From contig LGRX02024578.1 of NCBI GenBank assembly GCA_001247695.2, positions 1 to 64,000 of the forward strand: a DNA stretch of 64,000 nt, in the 5' to 3' direction. Within the stretch, counting starts at the first letter, position 1. Every line of letters starts with the position of its first letter. Below are positions 1 to 9,841 of the stretch, in pieces. Under the pieces are notes generated by a model. That model was not told the DNA's origin. It saw only the letters and a list, made by a program, of their open reading frames with translations, and did not search any database. A program made the position numbers and the translations under genes. The DNA comes from Cymbomonas tetramitiformis. Taxonomy: Eukaryota > Chlorophyta > Pyramimonadophyceae > Pyramimonadales > Pyramimonadaceae.

Positions 1-75
1 CGAGAACGGGGGATGCGAGGTCATCTTGTCGAGAACGGGGGATGCGACGTCATCTTGCCGAGAACGGGGATTGCT
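1..75. repeat. 29-bp tandem repeat, cut by window edge
   Basis: Two full units starting at 1 and 30, plus a partial unit at 59, share the pattern CGAGAACGGGGGATGCGA followed by GTCATCTTG. The array probably continues outside the window. No gene is associated with it. Confidence 0.6.
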
Positions 76-1874
76 GCCTCTTGGAAATGGCTGTTGGGAT
101 ACGATTGTCCCTGTGGTAGCGTGCTGGCGGGCAAGAGTCCTGGCCTCGCGGGAGCATGGCCGACTGGTCTGCCTTCGCGGCAAGGAGAGGCAGAGGGTGG
201 TGAGATCAACACTCGGTGTCTTCCCTTGATCTCTGCCGGGAGCACTGTGGTGCCCGCGTGTATTTAGTCTTCTGCCATCAGATGTCTGTGCCGGCGGTGG
301 TTGGCACTTTTCTGGGGTGCCCAGGACAGGTAGGGGAAACCTCGGTGGAGCGTGCACTGCAGCTGGGTTTCCCCTCTGATTTATTTTAATTTGCCTTGCC
401 CGGGCTGGAGCACCGACATGGAATACTTCCATAACGGACCTGCAGTCCCAGCTCCCCCTTTACTTTATTTTGAACCAGGATGCGGCCGCGCCTTTGGGAA
501 TGCCCGCAGAGTGCCAAGTGGGAAATGACGCCCCTCGGCTCTTTCCCTTCCAGCCCGGCTCGAGGCTTGAGGCCCACCCCCAGCTGCGTTTTCCACTTCC
601 CAAAAGACTGCTTACGGAGTGACTCTCAGTGTGGACTCTGCGAGTGACGCACAACGTGGTCTGACCCAGCCTGCATACCACTGCAGGATGGAATCCCTGT
701 CGTGAGCCGCCAAGTTGTGTCGGATAGAGGTGTAGAGCCCTTCCCACGAGTGGCACAGATTCGTCTTTGGATCCAATGAATTTGGCCTCCTTTGTGTCGC
801 GAGCGTGTGACAGAGTTCTTGGGCCACATGGTGGAAGGCGGCGGCCCTCCACCTGGATTAGACATTTGCACATCGCAGCTCCGGCGCTGCGCATTGCCCG
901 CTTCATTGACTCCTCATTGACGCCTTGCAAGTAATAGAGCTCAGTGCCGAAGACCTCCACGTCAGCATAAACAGGCGGCGCGCTCCAATAAAGCCCCTGC
1001 AGTCAGTCCCTCCACCCTTGAGCGCGCGACTTTCACTGACCATATCGGGCTGATTGTCCAAGCCGCTGAAGTTCCCGACCTTTCCCCCGGGAAACTTCAG
1101 CATCAAGTGGAATGCTCCTGACCTGGACGCTGACGCCCGGGTTTGCCTTCGAGGAATATGGCATACTTGCCATCGCCCTTCATTGCAGATTGCAGCGGTG
1201 TTCGGATCTGCTTGCCGTTCACATTGGGGTTCCGTTTCCGAGCTCGCGTCGATTTCTCCGAGCTCGATTTCTCAGTCTTCGTTCCGATTGGACCATGGAG
1301 GTCACCCAATCCACGGATAAGGATTGCAAAAGGATAATAGAGAGCTCACAAGAGTACTCTGTCCTTGCTGGCGGTGGTCTTGGTCAGGGATGAGGGCTCG
1401 CACCATGGGTTTCACTTTGGGTCCTCATCTCGCCTTCCTTATGAGAGCGCTTGTGCCCCGGACTTGTCAGCGCGTGCTCATTTCCGATTTGGGCTCCGAT
1501 GCGGACTCGTTGACCGCTCCTCCCCAGGGAGACAGGTTTACGAGTGCACGCACCGCGCCACATTCCCCGCGGCCTCCAGACGTGAAAATAAGTTCATGAT
1601 GTGACTGCTGCGTGGATGTGTGGTCGAGGCCAGTTGCGATCAGAGTATCGCCAATGAAGTGGTCTTTGCCTCTCGGAGGGCCCTCTCGGCTGACCAGCGG
1701 AGCACGTGGCGCTGTGACGCTGTGGCGCAGGGAGAAGGAGTCCAAGAAGAGGATGCCTATGCAGGCGCGGAAAGTACAGGTACGGTGTGACACGCGTGTC
1801 AGATCCTTCAGAAATGCCTCGACCCTGCAAGTGTCGACATTGGGCCGCTTCTGTGCGCTTGGCCGCAGCATGCT
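76..1874. other. GC-rich region without a confident gene
   Basis: No protein family was recognised. On the minus strand, three short stretches read like possible host exons: about 850-960 (contains VFGTELYYLQGV), about 1060-1106 (contains LKFPGGKVGNFSG) and about 1140-1230 (contains GKQIRTPLQSAMKGDGKY). They lie in the order expected for one minus-strand gene, but splice sites were not established and the frames carry stops between them. They are recorded here as candidates only, not as called genes. Confidence 0.2.
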
Positions 1875-2066
1875 GGCGAGAGCCGCGCGTCGCTTCACCT
1901 TAGCCGAGAGCCGCACGTCGCTTCACCTTAGCCGAGAGCCGCGCGTCGCTTCACCTTAGCCCAGAGCCGCGCGTCGCTTCACCTTAGCCCAGAGCCGCGC
2001 GTCGCTTCACCTTAGCCCAGAGCCGCGCGTCGCTTCACCTTAGCCGAGAGCCGCGCGTCGTTTCTC
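1875..2066. repeat. 28-bp tandem repeat
   Basis: About seven copies of a 28-bp unit with core AGCCGCGCGTCGCTTCACC, differing mainly in TTAGCCGAG versus TTAGCCCAG. The inner copies are nearly identical, which points to recent homogenisation. Confidence 0.85.
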
Positions 2067-2189
2067 AGCCTTGGTGCACCGAATTGAACGATTTGATGTC
2101 TTAGCTATGAGAGAGGTGAGAGGCAGGGAGGAAGATGGCTGGGCCTATACTGAAAGATGTGGGGAGAGTGCTTGGGAGGTGGAGCTCAG

Positions 2190-2270
2190 GTGGCACGACG
2201 CGCAAAAGCAGCTGTCAAAGCCAAGGCCACGGGCAAGAACTTCAAGGGGCGCAAAGCGTATACCAAGTAG
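2190..2270 (+). CDS. candidate terminal exon of a basic protein
   Basis: After a plausible 3' splice site (GAGCTCAG at about 2182-2189) the frame reads VARRAKAAVKAKATG and on through NFKGRKAYTK to a TAG at 2268-2270. The Lys/Arg/Ala-rich tail resembles the C-terminus of nucleolar or ribosome-associated proteins, but no family can be named. Upstream exons were not found. Confidence is low because a 27-residue basic stretch can arise by chance. Confidence 0.22.
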   Translation: MARRAKAAVKAKATGKNFKGRKAYTK

Positions 2271-3024
2271 TGGGCAAGCGGCGATTGCTCAGATGCAAGA
2301 TACTGCTTCAGCAATGCGAGTCGAGACGCGTAGTTCTGAGGAGGATGGTGTCTGATTGTGTTGTAGGGCCCTGTCTGCAGTGGCACCTTCACCGTTTACC
2401 TTGTTTCGCTTGAAAGCGTCAAACAGGTTTGCTGCAATGGCTTATTTGAGTAATTGAGCTCAGTCAAGTCCATGTCAATCAATGTGTTTGGGGAAGGGTG
2501 TAAAATGTAAGAGAGAAAGTGTGTAAGTATGTGCCATTCAGTGTGTGTGTGTGTGTGTGCGTACCTTGCACCAATTACTTTCGCAGATGTCATCTGCACG
2601 ATGCACCCACGCTGGGGATCAAAGGATTCAGCACACACTTTGTGACAGTTATCCGGATTTTCCGGAGCTCACTAGTGAAGAACCGGAACCTCTGAGCCTC
2701 ACTGGGCCGCCTGAGTGTCTCTGCGACTGCACCGCCTGCGCACTGAAGCTACGCCTCTGAACCTGGTCCACCTCTATCCCCCATGCTGCCCGAGGAGAAT
2801 CGACCGCCCTGTTCTCTACCTGCCCCGAATCTCAGTCTCAAGAGAGCTTGTCCATCCACAACACATCCACTGTCCCAAAGGGTCATTTTGGGTGGCTGAG
2901 AATGATAGACTGAATCACATTCTTCTGGCCTTGATCGCCCGCCACCGAAGTGTGCTTGCAAACCCCTACCCCCAACGCCCACTCGAGGGGACTGAAACCT
3001 TGTGCTCTGAGCTGCAATCTTGAC
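2271..3024. other. intergenic stretch with (GT)n microsatellite
   Basis: A perfect GT microsatellite lies at about 2541-2559. Short open frames occur on both strands, but none shows a recognisable domain, and no splice-bounded exon was found. Confidence 0.4.
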
Positions 3025-3600
3025 CTACTCAGGTCGGGATTGCAGCAAGCGACCGCACCTGCTACAACCTGCCCCGACAGGTACTACCCGCTCGGGTCTC
3101 TGACCTATGAGCTGCACCCCCGGGCTGCTCAAGGACTCACGGGCTCGGTGGTTCTTCGCGAGCCCGTAAATAACCGCTAGAGTGGAGTACGTGGCGGCAA
3201 TGGCCATTGCCTCCTCCGTACTGGAGTTGTGCTGCCGCACGTGTTCCCTGATGTTTTGTTCCACTGTGATGGGAACTAAGGGGCATCTCCACTCCTCCAG
3301 AGCTTCTGTTTGGCTCTGGGCTGCCGCACCACTGTCCGCCTCCAGGCGCAAGGGTTTCGCTGAAGATGCAGAACCTAACGCTTCCCCGCCACTGGCAAGT
3401 TTCAGGAGTTATGGCCCTAGAGCGATTGATGACCGCCAATTGCCAGGCGTTGCCTCAGTACTCAAGCTTACTCAGGGTGGGGTGTTGTACGCTTGTACCT
3501 TGGTATGCTCATACCAGGCAAGTTCCGACTCTTCTGGAGTGGGAGGGGTCATACAGGAAGGGGGTGAGACATCCCCTCCCTGTAGCACTGACCTCTGAGT
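3025..3600 (-). pseudogene. degraded Ty3-like Gag N-terminal region
   Basis: Several minus-strand frame fragments match the start of the intact Gag at 60355-62061: WYEHTK, AWQLAV, LEEWRCPLVPITVEQ, AIAATYSTLAV, AKNHRARE and GCSRCGRLL all have direct counterparts there in the same order. The fragments sit in different frames, so at least two frameshifts have accumulated. This shows that the element-C family once had another copy here. It lies directly downstream (minus strand) of the lysine-rich ORF at 3606-4514, so the two may have belonged to the same element. No RT or integrase follows before the Gag homology stops at 3025. Confidence 0.65.
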
Positions 3601-3605
3601 CGCCA

Positions 3606-4514
3606 TCATGGCGTCCCAGCCCTCTTGCTCCCAGCGCACCTCCTCCCCCAGGCAGCGGCCCTCGCGATGGCCCGCTGCCTCTCCTCAGGCCGACATGCAA
3701 ATGCTTGGTCCCTCAGGGCCTTGTCCTTAAACAAGGTCTGGACCGCCATCTCAGGGGTTAAGGCATAATCGTCAGTTGTTGCCACGGCCTTCCCTTTATC
3801 CGCAGCCTTGGCTCCACGTTGCTTCTGCTGCTTCTCGGCCTTCTTCTTTTGCGTCTTCTTCTTCTTCTTCTTCTTGAGTCTTCGCCGACCTCTGCTCCAC
3901 CCTTCGCTGCTCCCACCATTGCTACTGCTGCGTCTGCTGCCTCGCACTGGTGACAGTGAGTCCTCACTGGACGATTCACTACTGCTGGGCTTCTCTGGGA
4001 ATCCTGGTGGGGTTGCTAGGCCACTTCTGGGTGTTGTCGCTAGTGGCAGTGGCTGATCTGCTGGAGCTAAGGGTAACGCCGCAAACGTATTGCGCTGCGC
4101 TGGGTACTCATCACTCTCCAATTTATGCGCTCGCCCGAAGTTCACCCCCGCGAAGTACTTTGCAGGAACTCCCCCCTCATGCCTGAGTGCGCCGTGTCTC
4201 AGCATGCGCTTATACTCCTTGGCGCTCACCTGGCTCTTCAGGTTCTGCAGCTCCTCTACAGTGGCCGTATACCACTTAAGGCTGTCGTGACGAGTGCGCG
4301 GCTCCCTCTGGAACCACAGTCTGAGGCCTTCCCTCTGTGAGCCTGAGGCCACTACCAACTGTCGCTTGACTGGGGTGCTAGCCTGAGACCTCGCGCTCTC
4401 CCCGCTGTGATCACTCCACAGCGAGTCGGCGTTCTCCGACGAATGTAATACTCTCACCTTCCGACCCTTCTCTGCCATGCAATAAGTCCTGCTGAGTACC
4501 ATCTGCTCATTCAA
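3606..4514 (-). CDS. lysine/serine-rich ORF, probable retroelement protein
   Basis: A 302-residue open frame of unknown function. The N-terminal half is mixed in composition. Residues about 180-215 are Ser/Gly/Arg-rich, followed by a run of lysines (encoded by the TTC repeat near 3850-3875) and an Ala/Gln/Lys-rich segment. The C-terminal part (PEMAVQTLFKDKALRDQAF, then ERQRAIARAAAW) looks helical. It precedes the degraded Gag, which suggests a Gag-associated or nucleic-acid-binding role, but that is inference from position and charge. An alternative is a host low-complexity protein. Confidence 0.4.
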   Translation of the reverse strand: MNEQMVLSRTYCMAEKGRKVRVLHSSENADSLWSDHSGESARSQASTPVKRQLVVASGSQREGLRLWFQREPRTRHDSLKWYTATVEELQNLKSQVSAKEYKRMLRHGALRHEGGVPAKYFAGVNFGRAHKLESDEYPAQRNTFAALPLAPADQPLPLATTPRSGLATPPGFPEKPSSSESSSEDSLSPVRGSRRSSSNGGSSEGWSRGRRRLKKKKKKKTQKKKAEKQQKQRGAKAADKGKAVATTDDYALTPEMAVQTLFKDKALRDQAFACRPEERQRAIARAAAWGRRCAGSKRAGTP

Positions 4515-4717
4515 CCAGTGCTCCCTTGAGTTGCTCTTCTTCTTCGACTCCTTTGACTGCTGGCGACGAACTGGTGACTTGGACGCTGAGTCTGATGGAG
4601 CTGGGACTGGTGTACTGGCTGGTAGATCCCCTGGCTGTAGCTTCTATTGCTCCCTCAACTTTCTGATAGAAAGTGCTCCCGCCTTCAACTGAGGTCCGGC
4701 AGCGTCCAGTGCAGCTA

Positions 4718-6595
4718 TCAGACTCCCGCTGGATATGTCATCTGGTGAAACAGTCGGTGGTCGAGGGTCTGCTGGACTTGGTAGCACAGGGAACTCGTCA
4801 GTGTCTGCTGGTGTACTGAAGGCTCAACAGCTTGTGGGCTGCTTGAAGCTGAGTGAGTCACAGGCACAACTGCTGAAGGCACAACAGGTGTTGCACTAGG
4901 AGATGTCAGTGGTGCTGCAACAGCTGATCTAACTACTGCCCGGCTGCGCTGTATCAGCTGTTCAGTGCGGTTTGTCGGCATATTCGTGCGTTCTGCTCGT
5001 TCCTCACTGGTAACTGCTGATGGACTGACTAGGCTCGCTGCTGGTACTGTCGTTGAACTTCGTGGCGAACTGGCGGCATCCCCTACTCGTGTATAACCCG
5101 CAGAAAATCGGCCAGGGCCTCTGGCGGCCTCTGTCGGTGTGGGGACCCAATCCCACACGTTTGGGCAAGATACTGCTGATCTGCCCGCCTGTTCTGTTGC
5201 CGCCGAAAATCGGTCAGGGCCTCCAGCGGCCCCTGTTGACGTGGGGACCCGATCCCCCACTATTGGGCAAGATACCAATGATCTGCCCTTCCGTACTGTT
5301 GCAGCAGAAAACTGGCCAGGGCCTCCGGCGGCCCCTGTCGGTGTGGGGACCCGATCCCCCACCTTTGGGCAAGATACTGCAGTACTGCCCCCCTGCGCTG
5401 TCGCCGCAGAAAATTGGGCAGGGCCTCCGGCGGCCTCTGTCGGTGTGGGGACCCAATCCCCCACCTTTGGGCAAGATGCTGCAGTGCGCCCCCCCTGCGC
5501 TATCGCCGCAGAAAATTGGTCAGGGCCTCCGGCGGCCCCTGTTGACGTGGGGACCCGATCCCCCACTTTTGGGCAAGATACTGCAGTGCTGCCCCCCTGT
5601 GCTGTCACCGCATAAAATTGGGCAGGGCCTCCGGCGGCCCATGTCGGTGTGGGGACCCAATCCCCCACTTTTGGACAAGAAGGCACAATATCAAGCTCAG
5701 GGGCCAATGCCGCTGCCAGTATCGCCGGACCAGTCGCAGCTGACAAGGGACCGCCCTACAAGTCAGAGGTAGAAAACATTGCAGGAGACACAACACATGA
5801 AAGTGCGCTGAACTCTGAGGCTGACATCTGTGGTCCCACCAATGGTTGCAGTGCTTCTCCCCCCCCCTCAGGGCTGCAAGATCCTGCAGTGTTAGAGGAT
5901 CCGACAGCCGTTTGTGACGGTCCTTCAGCCGGTGCCGGCCCGGGCACAACAAAAGTAAACGGCACAGAAGTCTCAATTCCTGCAGTGTGGAACTGCGGCT
6001 GCACAAAAGGCTCCGGCCCGGACGTGAAAAAACCAAACGGCACTGGAGATACAAGCCCATCCGTTGCAAGGGTAGCAGGCACTTGCGTTTGCCACATCGA
6101 TCTTGGTCGCTGCTGGTGCTGGTGAACCTGCTACTGTTGGTAAAGCCATTGACGCTGCACTTCCAGTTGTTGAGGCAGTTGCCGCTGCAATTGCTGCTGT
6201 TGAGCCAGCTGCTGCTGCTGTTGCCGAATATGTTGAAGTGGCGTCGTCATTAATCCCGTGTCAAAATTAGCACCGGCCGGCGCACTGAATTGCCCCGATT
6301 CTCCGTACGAATTGTGCTGAAAATACGATGGTTGTTCTTGCTGGAAATTCCCCGCCGATTGCGCTCCAAAAGATTGACTTTGTACAAACTATTGTTGTTG
6401 CGGTGGAGTGGTAGCATACGACACCTCAGGATGGTGGTATGCTGGAGACGGCAACCCCGATTGCAATACCGACGGCAAAACTCCAAGTTGATTGTCCAGT
6501 TCGTACATTGAATTCTGCGAAAAAGACGCCGGCCGCGGAAAAGTAGCTGAACTAGTAACGGTCGGTGAGGTCGTGCACTCGCTGTTCATCATCAA
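4718..6595 (-). pseudogene. Gln-rich/Pro-rich ORF interrupted by three in-frame TAG codons
   Basis: One minus-strand frame runs for 626 codons and is broken only at 6389-6391, 6131-6133 and 5756-5758, every time by TAG; it ends at a TGA at 4718-4720. The first TAG follows PQQQ and the second sits inside YQQ-stop-QVHQHQQ, so both lie in glutamine runs. The first third is Gln/Ser-rich and the middle is Pro/Gly/Ser-rich. Residues about 300-500 consist of six 34-residue repeats (GDRVPTPTGAAGGP type), and the tail is Thr/Ser/Val-rich. No domain was recognised. Position upstream of the lysine-rich ORF and Gag remnant suggests a retroelement protein. CAG-to-TAG decay, readthrough and UAG reassigned to glutamine are the competing readings. 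Confidence 0.45.
5090..5690. repeat. 102-bp tandem repeat, six copies, in-frame
   Basis: Six copies of a 102-bp unit with the core GTGTGGGGACCCRATCCCCC separated by GGGCAAGATACTGCAGTG-type spacers. Because 102 is a multiple of three, the array keeps a 34-residue protein repeat open on the minus strand. The plus strand is also open by composition. Copies differ by scattered substitutions and no indels, which is compatible with past coding constraint on frame. Confidence 0.85.
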
Positions 6596-8264
6596 GCACG
6601 GTCACACGAATGCACGTAACCGGTAGTGAGTGTAGACAACCTAACATAGCTGATTTTCGAAAAAAAATGGCCACTGAAAAATGTTTTGCGCGGAAAGATT
6701 GCCGGTAAACAGAAAAAATCACTGAAACGCGGCGCAGTCGTTTTTCATCGTCCAGTCACACGGACGCACGTTTAACGGTAGCGAGTGTCGACGCTTCTCC
6801 CGGCTCAAATGAGTCGATTCTCGCAGAATTCGACCGCTGAACAAAGAATTGTGCGAAAACATCGTCGTAAGGAAAAGATCATCGAAACGCGTTAAGTGTT
6901 GGAGTCGTGAATTTGCATATATGCGGTGTTCCTATGAGAACATGACGTGTCTTTAGCTACAACACGGTTTCGTCGCCGACTGGCGGATTATACGTTCTAA
7001 AAACTTTTAATTATGTGGTACGTTGTTGTGGAACAAGGTGCCAACAGTAGCCGCGAACATCGCTGCCACGTTGATACCAGTTGTTCGGGTGCAAACCTAC
7101 CTCTAAGGCAGGCAACATTGAGCAAGTAATATACTTGCCGGAGTGTCTTGATGACCACTTGTTTGGAACTACAAGGAATCCCAAGGCTAGATATCAGATT
7201 TTTCTCAAAACTTACTTATGAATGTTACAAACCACCAGAGGTTGGTTGTCGGTTGTGACTAATTCAAAAACTCATGAGAGAGCTTGCTCAGCTCTTTAGT
7301 AGTAACTTGCCGATTCGAACTCCCTTGGCTTCCCTCGGATCCGATCGACACATGATGGTCACATGCTAGTCACTTCATATTCGGTTCCTATAACTGTGCA
7401 GTTATCGGACTGCAGCTGCCAATCAGTCATCTGTCTCTCTTGTGAATAATCATATATCTGTTGATGCGGCAAGTACTGAGGCTCTCCTGGTTTCCCTCCA
7501 GTTATGTTCGAAATGGCTGGTTTCTCACCATTTCTGGATGGTTTCCCACCATTTCTCTCGAGCCTGATCAACTGTAAGTGCAGATATTCAAATGTTGCAC
7601 TCAGGTTCCGAATTGTGTCTGTCACTCCTGTCATCCCTCTCGGGTCATAATAGTGACTATCATCATTCCTGTCACTCGTCACTCTGACACGCCTGTCACT
7701 CGTTTGACTCGCGTTCTACCCTAGTACAAAATGTGTGTTGCAAACAACACATATGTCTCTAGTCTACGTCCGTTATTTCGTTTTCAAGTTTTATGGCTTA
7801 AACCCTAAAACCCTAAATCGAAATGTGCATGGGGCGACAATAATATAGCAGAAGCAAATTTGACAGGGCATTCGAGGGTGGCACTTGACAATTTTGGAAC
7901 GGGCGGGATGGCGTCAAATCGCAAACATGAAAATATAAATAAGCCATGTGTTTGTCCTTGTCAAAGAAAAAATGAGCTGCATATCATATGGCATATTTGA
8001 AACTCAGTTGACGAACGGTCATATAATTCGTTTGTCTATGGACAAAAGTGTATATTAATAAAAACTGTGCCTGGGGCACTATGCTACACACTCGTGGGTC
8101 AGGGCCACTCTGTATGTTATTTCATGTCTTTTTGGGAGAGCTATGTAAAGGTACATATTTCTTTTTATATTATATCACTGGATCAGGGCCAGACTGAGGT
8201 GCACGTCCGAAGACATTTTTCTTAGTTTTTAACAGCAGGCCGAGCTCTTCCCCCGTTCCTTTTA
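6596..8264. other. AT-richer gene-poor stretch with interstitial telomere-like repeats
   Basis: No confident gene. Near 7797-7816 the sequence TAAACCCTAAAACCCTAAA resembles the plant/algal-type telomere repeat, but only about two degenerate units are present. A 107-codon minus-strand frame at 7359-7682 contains a short internal repeat (RNGGKP, RNGEKP, TGGKP) but no recognised domain, so it is not called as a gene. Confidence 0.35.
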
Positions 8265-8440
8265 TATGTGCATTTCTATCTCACACATGTCTCATGAGCA
8301 TACTCGAGCTATCGGATCGCGGATCGATATCGAGTCGGGCCAGCACTCTACGGTATGGAGTCTCTATACTCCCCAAGTGCTTAAGGCGTCGTGCCCCCTG
8401 GCACAACTCCCCCCCCCTTAGGAGTGATCCATCTCCTGAA
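8265..8440 (-). mobile_element. possible 3' end of a minus-strand Ty3-like element (polypurine tract + LTR start)
   Basis: On the minus strand the sequence reads CTAAGGGGGGGGGAGT followed by TGTGCCAGGGGGCACGAC. Essentially the same junction (CTAAGAGGGGAGGAGT then TGTGCCAGGGAAC) occurs at 48318-48342, immediately after the retroelement fragment F that encodes integrase and a methyltransferase. A purine run followed by TG is what a polypurine tract plus LTR start looks like. Extent of the LTR and its partner were not found. Confidence 0.35.
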
Positions 8441-8504
8441 ATCACTCCATTCTAAGGTACCTAGCTAAGATTCCAGTTCTTAGGTATTCTGGTTCCTCTC
8501 CCTA

Positions 8505-9838
8505 GCCACGGTGTCGGCGCTCTCGGCAATGACCACAGTGGCGGCGCTCTCGGTGGTGGCCACGGTGGCGACGCTGTCGATGGTGGCCACAGCGGCGCTG
8601 TCCATGGTGGCCACGGTGGCGACGCTCTCGGCAGTGGACGTCACAACGTCGTCGCTCTCGGTGGTGGCCACGGTGGCGGCGTTGTCGATGGTGGCCATAG
8701 CGGCGCTGTCGATGGTGGCCACGGTGGCGACGCTGTCGGCAGTGGACGTCACAACGTCGTCGCTCTCGGTGGTGGCCACGGTGTCGGCGCTCTCGGCAAT
8801 GACCACAGTGGCGGCGCTCTCGGTGGTGGCCACGGTGGCGACGCTGTCGATGGTGGCCACAGCGGCGCTGTCGATGGTGGCCACGGTGGCGACGCTCTCG
8901 GCAGTGGACGTCACAACGTCGTCGCTCTCGGTGGTGGCCACGGTGGCGGCGTGTCGATGGTGGCCACGGTGGCGACGTTGTCGGCAGTGGACGTCACAAC
9001 GTCGTCGCTCTCGGTGGTGGCCACGGTGTCGGCGCTCTCGGCAATGACCACAGGGGCGGCGCTCTCGGTGGTGGCCACGGTGGCGACGCTGTCGATGGTG
9101 GCCACAGCGGCGCTGTCCATGGTGGCCACGGTGGCGACGCTCTCGGCAGTGGACGTCACAACGTCGTCGCTCTCGGTGGTGGCCACGGTGGCGGTGTCGA
9201 TGGTGGCCACGGTGGCGACGTTGTCGGCAGTGGACGTCACAACGTCGTCGCTCTCGGTGGTGGCCACGGTGTCGGCGCTCTCGGCAATGACCACAGTGGC
9301 GGCGCTCTCGGTGGTGGCCACGGTGGCGACGCTGTCGATGGTGGCCACAGCGGCGCTGTCGATGGTGGCCACGGTGGCGACGCTGTCGGCAGTGGACGTC
9401 ACAACGTCGTCGCTCTCGGTGGTGGCCACGGTGGCGGCGTTGTCGATGGTGGCCATAGCGGCGCTGTCGATGGTGGCCACTGTGGCGACGCTGTCGGCAG
9501 TGGACGTCACAACGTCGTCGCTCTCGGTGGTGGCCACGGTGTCGGCGCTCTCGGCAATGACCACAGTGGCGGCGCTCTCGGTGGTGGCGACACTGTCGAT
9601 GGTGGCCACAGCGGCGCTGTCGATGGTGGCCACGGTGGCGCTGTCCATGGTGGCCACGGTGGCGACGCTGTCGGCAGTGGACGTCACAACGTCGTCGCTC
9701 TCGGTGGTGGCCACGGGGGCGGCGTTGTCGATGGTGGCCACAGCGGCGCTGTCGATGGTGGCCACGGTGGCGACGCTGTCGGCAGTGGACGTCACAACGT
9801 CGTCGCTCTCGGTGGTGGTCACAGCGGCGTCGTTCTCA
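8505..9838. repeat. nested minisatellite encoding Ala/Thr/Val/Ser repeats
   Basis: The tract is built from GTGGCCACGGTGGCGACGCT-like modules arranged in higher-order units. The landmark GTCGGCGCTCTCGGCAATG recurs near 8511, 8779, 9026, 9268 and 9538, giving units of about 243-270 bp. Both strands stay open for hundreds of codons: plus 8951-10258 (LSMVATVATLSAVDV repeats) and minus 8911-9870 with 8480-8941 (TTESDDVVTSTADSVATVA repeats). The minus reading has regularly placed acidic residues, like repetitive surface proteins, but the two minus frames overlap, so it is frame-broken. Open frames on both strands follow from the codon-sized repeat and do not prove a gene. Confidence 0.8.
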
Positions 9839-9841
9839 CTC

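Noticed and set aside
3808..4056. Plus-strand Phe/Leu-rich ORF as a membrane protein
   Set aside because: Antisense of the poly-lysine run in the 3606-4514 ORF; hydrophobicity is a by-product of TTC repeats.
5053..5772. Plus-strand ORFs over the 102-bp repeat
   Set aside because: Open only because the repeat unit is a multiple of three; the minus frame extends far beyond the repeat on both sides and is the better candidate.
7797..7816. Telomere
   Set aside because: Only about two degenerate CCCTAAA-type units; far too short for a telomere and embedded in other DNA.
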